Under the pieces are notes generated by a model. It saw only the letters and a program-made list of their open reading frames with translations, was not told the origin of the DNA and did not search any database. Below, piece after piece: positions 1-7,433 of a stretch of DNA of 9,416 nucleotides (positions are counted from its first letter, which is position 1; the number at the start of each line of letters is the position of its first letter). Source of the stretch: an uncultured Lachnospiraceae bacterium (GTDB lineage Bacteria > Bacillota > Clostridia > Lachnospirales > Lachnospiraceae); contig URUU01000061.1 of NCBI GenBank assembly GCA_900551235.1, positions 1 to 9,416 of the forward strand, read 5' to 3'. The position numbers were made by a program, and so were the translations under genes.

Positions 1-56
1 TCATTTGAGCCTTTTTCTTTGGCTTTGTTTTTTCATAACTTATTTGACACTACCTT

Positions 57-176
57 CTATTCAACTGCTTTTATATGATCCATATTAATCGTATTATAAA
101 GATATTCTCCATTTTCATCCATTGATTTCCACGCACCATCTAATACAGGATGATCATCCGTGTTTAAAAACACTGG
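57..176 (-). pseudogene. C-terminal remnant of an unidentified protein
   Basis: A 39-residue open frame ends at TAG (57-59). It has protein-like composition, including the stretches DDHPVLDGAWK and YLYNTINMDHIKAVE. It has no start codon with a ribosome site and is bounded upstream by TAA at 177-179. It lies 15 bases after the stop of the serine hydrolase and happens to share that gene's frame, separated by two stop codons. I do not recognise the family. It is best read as the tail of a decayed or truncated gene. The inverted repeat GTGTTT-AA-AAACAC (160-173) lies inside it. It could also be chance open frame, since 39 codons is short. The remaining bases 1-56 are T-rich and hold only an 11-codon ATG frame ending at base 1, which I do not call. 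Confidence 0.35.
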
Positions 177-191
177 TTATTGTTGTTTTCC

Positions 192-1259
192 TTATCTTAG
201 CATCTCATATACATAGGAAGATATTTCCTGTATCTTCTGGATTGCTTCTTCATTTCTTCCTGCGAGGTCGTTTGACAGCACACAGATCACATAATTCTGC
301 TGTTCGCCGTAAACGATGGCAATATCGTTTTCTATACATCCAAGTCCATATCCTTCTGACATTTCCCCTGTCTTGTTTGCCGCTGTAATACCCTGAGGAA
401 GTCCGGACGGAATCTTTCCGGTTCTGGTCTGCCCTTTTAAGAGTTCCAGCATTTTGGCGGAAGCTTCCTGCGAAACACAGCTTCCTCCATAGATTTCCCG
501 CAAAAGTTTTCCGCAGTCTGCGGCTGTTGTAAAATTGTCATCGGTCGGATCTTCTGCCAGAAAACGCCGTCCCAGATGCGTTCCGGTATAGCCGTTTTCC
601 TGGCAAAAAGTATTGACGATCTGCTTACCTGCCTCAAAATCGCCGTTTCCAAGCAGCTCTACAAGACGGTTTGCTGCCTCATTGTCACTGACTGTGATCA
701 TATTGGTCAGAAGTTCTTTGAGTTCTCCATCATACTGTTCCTGGGCATAGACGGCTTCCTGGTCACTTGCCGGATAACAGATTTTCCCGTAAACGGCTGC
801 CATGATAAATACTTTGATCACGCTTGCCGACTGCATGGATTCTTCTGCATTTTTCTCATAACGCGCACCGTCACTTAAATTCTGTACGCTGACCGCCCAT
901 TTTGCACCATTTGCTTCCTCTTCATCCAGATAAGTATCCAGATGCAGGTTCAGAACAGCCTGACTGCCATCCGTTTCATCCTCGCTTTCACTTTCTCTGG
1001 TTTTTGTCTCGCTTTCCGGTTCTGCATTTTCTTCCACATGTGCCGTTTCCGGAGTCTTTGCGGTTTCTTTTACCACTACCTTTTCTTTTTCTCCGGCTTT
1101 TTTCTCCAGAGCAGAAAGCCTTTCATTCAGGTTTTCTTCTTTTGTCTGTAACTGCTGATATCTCCTGCTGTTTTTTACGCTCTGATATCCCAGAAGCAGA
1201 AGCAGGACAAGGCAGATCAATATTCCGGCCAATATGCCTTTTTGTGTTTTCTTTTCCAT
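192..1259 (-). CDS. Membrane-anchored serine hydrolase of the class A beta-lactamase fold
   Basis: A 355-residue protein. Residues 8-24 form a hydrophobic N-terminal anchor with a basic start (MEKKTQK). A coiled-coil-like stretch (about 35-60) and a Glu/Thr/Ser-rich linker (about 62-100) follow, so the catalytic domain (about 105-355) should be extracytoplasmic. The active-site motifs of the penicillin-recognising serine enzymes are visible: SVIK at 146-149 (Ser nucleophile and Lys), SDN at 191-193, and KTG at 296-298. The omega-loop ExxLN Glu of true class A beta-lactamases is not evident; the equivalent region reads LGRRFLAEDPTDDNFTTA. A cell-wall peptidase or non-resistance hydrolase is therefore more likely than an antibiotic-degrading enzyme (inference). 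ATG follows GGGAGA, which lies in the last codons of the amidase two bases upstream, so the two genes are probably translationally coupled. It is the last intact gene of the operon. Confidence 0.88.
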   Translation of the reverse strand: MEKKTQKGILAGILICLVLLLLLGYQSVKNSRRYQQLQTKEENLNERLSALEKKAGEKEKVVVKETAKTPETAHVEENAEPESETKTRESESEDETDGSQAVLNLHLDTYLDEEEANGAKWAVSVQNLSDGARYEKNAEESMQSASVIKVFIMAAVYGKICYPASDQEAVYAQEQYDGELKELLTNMITVSDNEAANRLVELLGNGDFEAGKQIVNTFCQENGYTGTHLGRRFLAEDPTDDNFTTAADCGKLLREIYGGSCVSQEASAKMLELLKGQTRTGKIPSGLPQGITAANKTGEMSEGYGLGCIENDIAIVYGEQQNYVICVLSNDLAGRNEEAIQKIQEISSYVYEMLR

Positions 1260-1261
1260 GT

Positions 1262-2185
1262 TTATCTCCCAAAATACTGATCTATGCCATCTGCAATTCC
1301 ATTTACCATGTTAATCTGCATTTCGGCATCCTGCATTGCCGTGTCATCATGTTCGTTCGTCATAAATCCCATTTCCAGGATCATAACCGGAATTTTGCTC
1401 CAGTTGATTCCGGTCATATCATCATGATACTGAATCCCAAGATTTGCAAAACCGGTTTTTTCACAGTAGGCATTTAAAATGCATTCTGTCAGGCGGTAAC
1501 TGTCTTCTGCCAGATCAGCCACATAAGCATTGTCGTAGGATGGTGTCATACCAAGTGCTCCGTTTACACTGCCATCATCACTTCCGTTTGCATGGATACG
1601 GACATAAATCTCCCCGCCTTCGTCATATGCTTTGAGTGCCCTTTCTGCATTGCTGATCGCTGTATCATTGTCAGTACGCGTCATAACGACTCGATAACCA
1701 CGGTTTTCCAGTTCCTTCTGAAGTGCTAGGGAAATATCCAGATTGAGCTGATACTCCGGAACACCGGTATATCTTCCCTGCGTTCCTGTTGTTGCTTTTG
1801 CCTTGGTTTCAGCAGAACCCGGTGCGCTTGGCTCCTGAGCACTCATATCGACCCAGCTTCCCTGATGCCCCGGATCGATTGCTACAACATGCCCGTTTTC
1901 TGCCGTCCTGGATTCTGTTTCCGTCTCTGTCGTGGTCTCGCTTATTTCTTCGGTCTGTGTTTCCGTCTGGACTTCTGTTTTTGCTTCTGTCTGAATCTGT
2001 GTTTCTGTTTCCGTCTGTGGCTGTGTCTGCTGTTCACTCTCTTTTTTCTGTACTTCTGATTCCAGTGCCGCCACCGTCTGTTCCTTTTTCTTTACCTTCA
2101 CTGTGCTGACCACACAGATTCCTGCCACAACTGCCATGCACAGAAGCAGAACCAGCAGAAACCATTTTCCTTTTGTCTGTTTCAT
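1262..2185 (-). CDS. N-acetylmuramoyl-L-alanine amidase (Amidase_3), membrane-anchored
   Basis: A 307-residue protein that should hydrolyse the amide bond between N-acetylmuramic acid and L-alanine of peptidoglycan outside the membrane. Residues 8-28 form a membrane anchor or uncleaved signal. Residues 50-95 are a Thr/Glu/Gln repeat linker. The Amidase_3 domain (about 99-305) shows the zinc ligands H107 (in AIDPGHQG), E144 (PEYQLN) and H198 (RIHAN), plus the catalytic Glu E271 (ILEMGF). The loop between H107 and E144 (about 110-140, Ala/Thr/Gly-rich) fits the family's usual long loop. There are no SH3 or LysM binding domains, so targeting depends on the anchor. Start ATG follows AGGAGG by 5 bases. 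The upstream YARHG gene ends 12 bases earlier and the serine hydrolase begins 2 bases after the stop. This is a tightly packed envelope operon. Confidence 0.93.
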   Translation of the reverse strand: MKQTKGKWFLLVLLLCMAVVAGICVVSTVKVKKKEQTVAALESEVQKKESEQQTQPQTETETQIQTEAKTEVQTETQTEEISETTTETETESRTAENGHVVAIDPGHQGSWVDMSAQEPSAPGSAETKAKATTGTQGRYTGVPEYQLNLDISLALQKELENRGYRVVMTRTDNDTAISNAERALKAYDEGGEIYVRIHANGSDDGSVNGALGMTPSYDNAYVADLAEDSYRLTECILNAYCEKTGFANLGIQYHDDMTGINWSKIPVMILEMGFMTNEHDDTAMQDAEMQINMVNGIADGIDQYFGR

Positions 2186-2197
2186 GCAATCCTCCTG

Positions 2198-3250
2198 CTA
2201 CTGATCCAACTGATAAACACCCAGTTCTTTTTCTTTCTTATCAAGGAATTGAATGTTGGCATTTTCGTATTTGTTAAATACTTTTGTAGAGAAATCTGAT
2301 GGTGAGACAGTTCCGTAATACCATGATTTGCTTTCAAAGTATTCCCGGAGTTCTTTCGAATCAAATTTTCTTCCGTGTCTTGCATAAATTTCATTTTTGG
2401 CATAGTTGATCTCACGGACACTCAAACCGGCAACATCAGAACTGGTCAGATATTCTTTGTCACTGTCCGGAAGGATATAATCTGAATTTGATGGCGTGGT
2501 GACTGTCCTGTTCTCTGCTTTTGGCTCCGTTTCTTTCTCCGTTTTCTTCTCTGTCGCTTCTGCTTTAGGTTCACCGAAAACATTGTCTGCGTCCATATAG
2601 ATCACATCATCTTCCGCCCACAGAGCACCGTCAACTGCTGCTTCCACGTTATTATAACGTTTCATTTTTTCTCCGGTGATTGGATACGATGCCAGAGAAA
2701 TGCTGCTTACTGAATTATAAAGGATCTTCTCCCCGGTTGTACTGTTTACATAAACGGACTGTGCTTCCTTAAGAACCAGAACCGGTTCTTTGGAATTGTC
2801 TGTATAGTAGATGGTTCCCTGCACCGTACAGCTTCTGTTATTGACCGCATCAATATCTGCCTGCACATCGGCTGCCGTGTCTTCTTCATTATCTCCCTGC
2901 ATATCCTCAGATTCCATCGAACTGGTTTTCGCCGTTGTCCTGGTCTGCTTTCTTCCGCTGTTTCCAAATACGACCAGAGCGATCACAACTCCGATCACAA
3001 ATACAACTGCGATTCCGGCAACCACTGCAGCAATGATCGTTGTGTTGCTGGATTTTTCTGCCGTCTGCATCTGCTGATTCTGCATTCCACCCGGATTCTG
3101 CATCTGCTGTCTCTGATTCTGCATTCCGTCCGGATTCTGCGTCCGCATTCTTCCAAGTGGTGCTCCACATTCCTGACAAAAGCAGGAATCCGGATGGTTC
3201 ATGGCGCCGCACCCTGGACAGCGGATTGGTTTTCTTAAATCTGCACTCAT
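2198..3250 (-). CDS. Zinc-ribbon, single-pass membrane protein with C-terminal YARHG domain
   Basis: A 350-residue protein from the chosen ATG at 3250, which is preceded by GGTGAGG. A frame-open ATG at 3292 would overlap the aminopeptidase gene and has a poorer ribosome site. Order: a cytoplasmic zinc ribbon with CPGC (11-14) and CQEC (25-28); a Gln/Asn/Met/Gly-rich repeat linker (about 39-62); a transmembrane helix (about 71-96); an acidic outer stretch and a middle domain (about 130-225) with many Val/Ser/Tyr; a Lys/Glu/Thr-rich spacer; and a C-terminal YARHG domain (about 270-345) with the signature IYARHG followed by Y-F and W-Y-rich positions. YARHG is an extracellular domain of poorly known role, often found in zinc-ribbon membrane proteins of Firmicutes. 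A role in sensing or organising the envelope is inferred from the two cell-wall enzymes encoded directly downstream. The upstream gene ends 25 bases before this start. Confidence 0.85.
   Translation of the reverse strand: MSADLRKPIRCPGCGAMNHPDSCFCQECGAPLGRMRTQNPDGMQNQRQQMQNPGGMQNQQMQTAEKSSNTTIIAAVVAGIAVVFVIGVVIALVVFGNSGRKQTRTTAKTSSMESEDMQGDNEEDTAADVQADIDAVNNRSCTVQGTIYYTDNSKEPVLVLKEAQSVYVNSTTGEKILYNSVSSISLASYPITGEKMKRYNNVEAAVDGALWAEDDVIYMDADNVFGEPKAEATEKKTEKETEPKAENRTVTTPSNSDYILPDSDKEYLTSSDVAGLSVREINYAKNEIYARHGRKFDSKELREYFESKSWYYGTVSPSDFSTKVFNKYENANIQFLDKKEKELGVYQLDQ
3074..3150 (-). repeat. Two-copy 39-bp imperfect tandem repeat inside the YARHG gene
   Basis: The 15-mer CTGATTCTGCATTCC (plus-strand reading) occurs at 3074-3088 and again at 3113-3127. 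Similar bases follow each copy, giving a period of 39 bases (13 codons). The repeat encodes the Met-Gln-Asn-Pro-Gly/Asp-Gly linker between the zinc ribbon and the membrane helix. The period is a multiple of three, so copy-number change would lengthen or shorten the linker without breaking the frame. Confidence 0.75.
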
Positions 3251-3275
3251 AATTTCATCCTCACCCTTTCCCTTT

Positions 3276-4670
3276 TTAAAGTTCTCTTTCACCCATGCCC
3301 TGTAAAAATGCCAGATAACCTTTAAATGCCTCGTATATATCTGCCTTACTTGTCACTTCAAACGGTGCATGCATATTCTGGACTGCCACACCGCAGTCAA
3401 TGACTTCCATTCCATAATTTGCCAGAATGTAGGCGATCGTTCCGCCGCCGCCCTCGTCAACTTTGCCAAGCTCTGCCGTCTGAAATGCCGCCTGATTTTC
3501 GTCAAGGATTTTACGGATTCTTGCGATGTATTCTGCATTGGCATCGTTGGAGCCGGATTTTCCTCTGGAACCGGTAAATTTGTTAAACGTCAGTCCTTTG
3601 CCAAAGAAAGCACTGTTTTTCTTCTCCATGACTGCCGGATAGTTTGGATCGTAAGCCGCACTGACATCGGAGGACAACATTCTGGATCCCTGAAGTGCCC
3701 TGCGCACTTTCAGTTCGCTGTAATCTCCGGCTGCCTCCATGATCTCTGCCACTGCATTTTCAAAAAATCTGGAATGCATACCGGTCGCACCAACACTGCC
3801 GATCTCTTCTTTGTCTACCAGCAGGCACACGCTGGTATACTTCGGTTTATCCAGTTCAAACATTGCTTTATAAGATGGATATGCACACACTCTGTCATCC
3901 TGGCCATATCCCATGATCATACTTTCATCCAGCCCGTAGTTTCTGGCACTTCCTGCCGGAACAACTTCCAGCTCTGCGGAAATAAAATCCATTTCTTCTA
4001 TATCATATTTCTCTTTTAATAACTGAAGGATCTGCTTTTTGACCGGCTCTTTTTCTTCTCCGGAGAGTGGAATGCTGCCAAATAAAATATTCAGATCTTC
4101 GCCTTCGATCACTTCATTGCCGCGCTTTTCCATCTGTTTTCTGCCCAGATGCGGAAGCAGATCAGAAATGCCGATCACCGGATCAGATGGAGCTTCGCCT
4201 AATGCAATCTCAACTTTCGTCCCATCTTTCTTCACCACAACGCCGTGCAGTGCCAGCGGCAGTGCTACCCACTGGTATTTTTTGATTCCACCATAGTAAT
4301 GTGTTTCCAGCATTGCGAGTCCGTCGGCTTCATAAAGCGGATTCTGCTTCAAATCCAGACGTGGAGAGTCGATGTGTGCACCTAAAATATTCATACCTTT
4401 TTCCATCGGTTCTTTTCCGATATGGAACAGTGCCAGTGTCTTTCCCATGATAGAAACATAAACCTTGTCGCCTGCCTGCAGGTTTCCATCTGACTGACGC
4501 ACTTCTTTTAAGCTCCTGTAGCCGTGTTCTTTTGCCTCTTTTAAGATTTCTTTTACACATTCCCGCTCTGTTTTGCAGTTTGAGAGGAAGGTACGGTATT
4601 CTTCGCAAAAATCATATACTTTCTTTTTTTCTTCTTCGGAATAAGATTCCCATACTGTTTTCTCATTCAT
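3276..4670 (-). CDS. M18 family aspartyl-type metalloaminopeptidase
   Basis: A 464-residue cytoplasmic protein, the usual length for bacterial M18 enzymes. These are two-metal aminopeptidases of the dodecameric tetrahedral family that remove N-terminal residues from peptides. The metal and catalytic positions can be seen in order: H99 in GAHIDSPR, D258/D259 in GQDDRVC, the E288-E289 pair in DKEEIGS, D335 in SSDVSAA and H434 in MHAPFE. DEGGGGTIA (405-413) and the C-terminal TSKADIYEAFKGYLAFL are also typical of the family. There is no signal peptide. ATG follows AGGAGG by 8 bases, and the proC stop lies 21 bases upstream, so the two are probably co-transcribed. Peptide turnover beside proline synthesis and cell-wall enzymes is plausible, but the specificity cannot be read from the sequence. 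Confidence 0.94.
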   Translation of the reverse strand: MNEKTVWESYSEEEKKKVYDFCEEYRTFLSNCKTERECVKEILKEAKEHGYRSLKEVRQSDGNLQAGDKVYVSIMGKTLALFHIGKEPMEKGMNILGAHIDSPRLDLKQNPLYEADGLAMLETHYYGGIKKYQWVALPLALHGVVVKKDGTKVEIALGEAPSDPVIGISDLLPHLGRKQMEKRGNEVIEGEDLNILFGSIPLSGEEKEPVKKQILQLLKEKYDIEEMDFISAELEVVPAGSARNYGLDESMIMGYGQDDRVCAYPSYKAMFELDKPKYTSVCLLVDKEEIGSVGATGMHSRFFENAVAEIMEAAGDYSELKVRRALQGSRMLSSDVSAAYDPNYPAVMEKKNSAFFGKGLTFNKFTGSRGKSGSNDANAEYIARIRKILDENQAAFQTAELGKVDEGGGGTIAYILANYGMEVIDCGVAVQNMHAPFEVTSKADIYEAFKGYLAFLQGMGEREL

Positions 4671-4691
4671 TGGTTTTGCCTCCTTGTTGTT

Positions 4692-5486
4692 TTACATTTC
4701 CCGTCCTTTTTTCACACAGGCTTTCATCGCCTCGATCACAGCACTTCTCATCCCCTTTTCTTCCAGCACACGCACTGCCTCTATCGTCGTTCCGCCCGGT
4801 GAGCATACCATATCTTTGAGTTCTCCAGGATGTTTGCCTGTCTCCAGCACCATCTTTGCACTGCCAAGCACTGCCTGTGCCGCGAAACGATATGCCTGTG
4901 CCCTTGGCATGCCGTCGGCAACGGCTGCATCTGCCATCGCTTCAATAAACATGAATACATATGCCGGTGAACTTCCGCTGACTGAAACCACTACGTCGAT
5001 CAGCCGCTCCGGAAGCACTTCTGCTTTTCCGCAGCTTTCCAGGATTCGCAGCACTTCCTGCATCTCCATATCGTTTACTTCTTCGTTACAACATACACCG
5101 GTCATACCCTCGCCGACCAGTGCCGGTGTGTTCGGCATACATCTGACCAGTTTTACTTTTTTACCAAACTGCTCTTCCAGCCATTCCAGTGTTTTTCCAG
5201 GTGCAATGGAAATGATGATCTTCTTCTCATCTACCACATCGCGGATCTGATGGATCACTTCCTCATAAAAAATCGGTTTCACTGCCAGCACCAGGATATC
5301 TGCATTTTTTGCTGCTTCTATATTATTTGCGGTTACCTGAATTCCATAAGTATTTCTGGCATTTTCCCTGCTCGCCCCGCTCTTTGCCGTAGCGATCACA
5401 TCTTCTTTTGCACAGATTCCATTTTTTAAAATACCGCCAAGCATGGCTTTTGCCATATTTCCACAGCCGATAAATCCAAGTTTCAT
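4692..5486 (-). CDS. proC: Pyrroline-5-carboxylate reductase
   Basis: A 264-residue protein (family usual about 260-280) that catalyses the NAD(P)H-dependent reduction of 1-pyrroline-5-carboxylate to proline, the last step of proline synthesis in the cytoplasm. The N-terminal Rossmann nucleotide-binding loop is GFIGCGNMAKAM (4-15). LAVKP (67-71) and MPNTPALVGEG (117-127) are family motifs. The C-terminal dimer/active-site domain carries SGSSPAY (170-176) and the PROSITE-like SPGGTTIEAV stretch (229-238). ATG follows AGGAGG by 9 bases. It is the first gene of the minus-strand operon, with a well-formed promoter at 5529-5557. No glutamate kinase or glutamyl-phosphate reductase gene (proB/proA) lies in the window. 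Confidence 0.96.
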   Translation of the reverse strand: MKLGFIGCGNMAKAMLGGILKNGICAKEDVIATAKSGASRENARNTYGIQVTANNIEAAKNADILVLAVKPIFYEEVIHQIRDVVDEKKIIISIAPGKTLEWLEEQFGKKVKLVRCMPNTPALVGEGMTGVCCNEEVNDMEMQEVLRILESCGKAEVLPERLIDVVVSVSGSSPAYVFMFIEAMADAAVADGMPRAQAYRFAAQAVLGSAKMVLETGKHPGELKDMVCSPGGTTIEAVRVLEEKGMRSAVIEAMKACVKKGREM

Positions 5487-5528
5487 TGCTTTTCGCCTCC
5501 TGTAGATTCAAAACTTTTTTATGATTAT

Positions 5529-5557
5529 ATGATACCTGTGAATTCTTACATGGTCAA
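5529..5557 (-). promoter_or_regulatory. Predicted sigma-A-type promoter of the proC operon
   Basis: On the minus strand, TTGACC (5552-5557) and TATCAT (5529-5534) are separated by exactly 17 bases, and the sequence just downstream is A/T-rich. Transcription would start near 5522, about 35 bases before the proC ATG, and run through the five-gene set. Predicted from consensus only. Confidence 0.6.
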
Positions 5558-5584
5558 GCATTGCTTTATTGAGAACCTGCTTGA
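5554..5584. promoter_or_regulatory. Dyad spanning both divergent -35 boxes (possible operator)
   Basis: TCAAGCA (5554-5560) is matched by its exact reverse complement TGCTTGA (5578-5584) across a 17-base spacer. Each arm overlaps a -35 box of the two divergent promoters. A nested palindrome AAGCA-T-TGCTT (5556-5566) uses the same left arm. A regulator bound here could affect both transcription units. Part of the symmetry follows from the similarity of two -35 boxes, so the operator reading is tentative. Confidence 0.3.
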
Positions 5585-5609
5585 TTTTCTCATTCTGAAT
5601 CGCTATACT
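5581..5609 (+). promoter_or_regulatory. Predicted promoter of the acetyltransferase-methyltransferase unit
   Basis: TTGATT (5581-5586) and TATACT (5604-5609) are separated by 17 bases, a good match to the vegetative consensus. Transcription would start near 5616, leaving a leader of roughly 57 bases before the acetyltransferase ATG. I see no riboswitch or attenuator in so short a leader. Confidence 0.6.
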
Positions 5610-5672
5610 AAGAATACTGGGTACGCAGACATTCTGCATCCCCATGACTGATTTTACAAAGGAGCCTTCCAT

Positions 5673-6497
5673 ATGCAAAAAGACGCTGCTTATATGAAAC
5701 TGATTGAGGAAATCTCGCTGAATGCCTGGCCATCGCATAAGATCGAACTTTATGACGGCTGGCTGATCCGATTTTCTCATAATTATACTTACCGTACCAA
5801 CAGTGTGGAACAGGTCGGCGATTCCCTGATCCCGATCGAGGAAAAAATCGCTTACTGCGAAGCACAGTACCGCAACTACCACACCCCGTCTAATTTCAAG
5901 ATCAACCCGCTTCTGGCTCCGTCTTTTGACAAACTTCTGGAAGAAAAGGGTTATGAGATTCGCCATACCACCGAAGTTATGACGATGCCAATGACGAATT
6001 TTCATCCTTATCCGGCAGACTCAATCGAATATGAATATTATGGAAGAAATTCAAATCTTCCTTCCTCCGTCTTTTATCCTGGACATATCGCTGTGCAGCT
6101 CCGTGACCGTATCACAGACGAATGGATCGAATCGCTGTTTCGTTTAAACGGCACAACCAGGCCGACTCTTCGCCGTATCGTGCCGTCCATGTTCAAGGCG
6201 ATTCCGAAAGAGACGATCGTTGCCTGTATTGAAATTGAGGGACGTATGGTTGCTTCCGGTCTTGGCATTCTTGACCGCGGACACATCGGACTGTATGCGA
6301 TCTATGTTGATGCAAGCTGCCGCAGAAAGCATTTTGCACGTGCGATCTGCAGTTCGATTCTGACGGAAGCACAGAAAAAAGGAGCGACACACGCTTACCT
6401 TCAGGTTGTGGAAGGAAATACCGCCGCCAAAAATCTGTACACTTCTCTTGGTTTTGAGGATTTTTATACGTACTGGTTCCGTTCCAGGGAAGTCTGA
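5673..6497 (+). CDS. GNAT family N-acetyltransferase
   Basis: A 274-residue cytoplasmic protein, longer than a single GNAT domain. The N-terminal half (about 1-110) resembles the extra, degenerate domain of two-domain GNATs, with Trp/Tyr-Asp-Gly-Trp around 27-30 and RTNSV at 41-45. The C-terminal half (about 115-274) is the catalytic acetyl-CoA-binding domain. Motif A is the IYVDASCRRKHFARAI region (210-225), and motif B is NTAAKNLYTSLGFE (249-262). The pyrophosphate loop usually reads Q/R-x-x-G-x-G/A; here it reads RRKHFA (217-222), with His in place of the conserved Gly. ATG follows AAAGGAG by 8 bases. The acceptor substrate is unknown. It is probably co-transcribed with the methyltransferase 57 bases downstream, as no separate promoter is evident between them. 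Confidence 0.87.
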   Translation: MQKDAAYMKLIEEISLNAWPSHKIELYDGWLIRFSHNYTYRTNSVEQVGDSLIPIEEKIAYCEAQYRNYHTPSNFKINPLLAPSFDKLLEEKGYEIRHTTEVMTMPMTNFHPYPADSIEYEYYGRNSNLPSSVFYPGHIAVQLRDRITDEWIESLFRLNGTTRPTLRRIVPSMFKAIPKETIVACIEIEGRMVASGLGILDRGHIGLYAIYVDASCRRKHFARAICSSILTEAQKKGATHAYLQVVEGNTAAKNLYTSLGFEDFYTYWFRSREV

Positions 6498-6554
6498 AGA
6501 ATCATAGCTGATTACTTCGTTAAAAAATAAACAGGATTACGAAAGGATATTATT

Positions 6555-7418
6555 ATGTGGATTGCCGAAAACTGGAAAGATTATGAAGTACTTGACACTT
6601 CCAAAGGAGAAAAACTGGAACGCTGGGGAAATTATACGCTGGTTCGTCCGGACCCGCAGGTTATCTGGGACACACCGAAAACACTTCGCGGCTGGAAACA
6701 CCCGAATGCACATTATCACCGCAGCAAACGTGGCGGCGGCGAATGGGAATTTTTTGATCTCCCGGAGCAATGGAGTATTCAATATCAGAAACTCGGTCTG
6801 ACTTTTCAGTTAAAACCTTTCAGTTTCAAACATACCGGTCTGTTCCCGGAGCAGGCTGCCAACTGGGACTGGTTCTCTGAAAAGATCAAAAATGCCGGCC
6901 GCCCGATCAAAGTTCTGAACCTCTTTGCCTACACCGGCGGTGCTACGCTCGCCGCTGCCGCTGCCGGAGCAAGTGTTACACACGTAGATGCCTCCAAGGG
7001 CATGGTCACCTGGGCAAAGGAAAATGCCCGTTCTTCCGGACTTGGCGATGCGCCGATCCGCTGGATCGTCGATGACTGTGTAAAATTCGTAGAGCGTGAG
7101 ATCCGCCGCGGCAATCATTACGATGCCATTATCATGGATCCGCCATCTTACGGCCGCGGACCAAAAGGGGAAATCTGGAAAATAGAAGAAGCGATCCATC
7201 CGCTCATCAAGCTCTGTGCAAAGCTTTTAAGTGATAAACCGCTTTTCTTCCTTGTCAATTCCTATACAACCGGACTGGCTCCTGCTGTCCTTACCTACAT
7301 GCTGGCAACCGAACTTGCCGCTTTTCACGGACATGTCGATTCCCAGGAAGTCGGACTTCCTGTCTCCGGCAATGGACTGGTGCTGCCTTGCGGTGCATCC
7401 GGTCGCTGGGAAGTCTGA
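6555..7418 (+). CDS. Class I SAM-dependent methyltransferase, Methyltrans_SAM (RlmI/RlmK-like) type
   Basis: A 287-residue protein with a Rossmann-fold methyltransferase domain (about 85-287). The SAM-binding motif I is NLFAYTGGATLAAAAAGA (122-139), with the acidic end of strand 2 at HVDAS (143-147). A motif III-like acidic pair is at DD (173-174), and the catalytic motif IV is DPPSYGRGPKGE (195-206). This matches the family that includes the 23S rRNA methyltransferases RlmI and the RlmK part of RlmKL. There is no N-terminal PUA or THUMP RNA-binding domain, and the expected S-C motif of m5C enzymes is replaced by NSYTTG (235-240), so the target base cannot be assigned. The start follows AAAGGA by about 8 bases. 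The gene ends just before the hairpin at 7434-7459. Confidence 0.9.
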   Translation: MWIAENWKDYEVLDTSKGEKLERWGNYTLVRPDPQVIWDTPKTLRGWKHPNAHYHRSKRGGGEWEFFDLPEQWSIQYQKLGLTFQLKPFSFKHTGLFPEQAANWDWFSEKIKNAGRPIKVLNLFAYTGGATLAAAAAGASVTHVDASKGMVTWAKENARSSGLGDAPIRWIVDDCVKFVEREIRRGNHYDAIIMDPPSYGRGPKGEIWKIEEAIHPLIKLCAKLLSDKPLFFLVNSYTTGLAPAVLTYMLATELAAFHGHVDSQEVGLPVSGNGLVLPCGASGRWEV

Positions 7419-7433
7419 TACTGTATTTTTTTA

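Noticed and set aside
1..36. 11-codon ATG frame and T-rich hairpin at the left edge
   Set aside because: The frame is too short and basic to support as a gene. The AGCC/GGCT stem is only 4 bp, so a terminator is not supported.
902..1477. 191-residue plus-strand open frame
   Set aside because: It is antisense to the serine hydrolase and amidase genes, is rich in Phe/Leu/His/Pro as expected from the complement of their linkers, and has no ribosome site.
1905..2060. Apparent short-period repeat (TCTGTTTCTG-like)
   Set aside because: It is the low-complexity Thr/Glu linker of the amidase on the minus strand. There is no regular unit or spacing like a CRISPR array.
3251..3292. Earlier ATG at 3292 for the YARHG gene
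   Set aside because: It would overlap the end of the aminopeptidase gene and add a Lys/Glu-rich stretch not needed before the zinc ribbon. ATG at 3250 has a GGTGAGG ribosome site at good distance.
3369..4019. 216-residue plus-strand open frame
   Set aside because: It is a shadow of the M18 aminopeptidase, whose metal-binding motifs are all on the minus strand.
5508..6005. 165-residue minus-strand open frame upstream of proC
   Set aside because: It is largely antisense to the acetyltransferase and crosses both promoters. It shows no recognisable domain, while the plus-strand frame has clear GNAT motifs.
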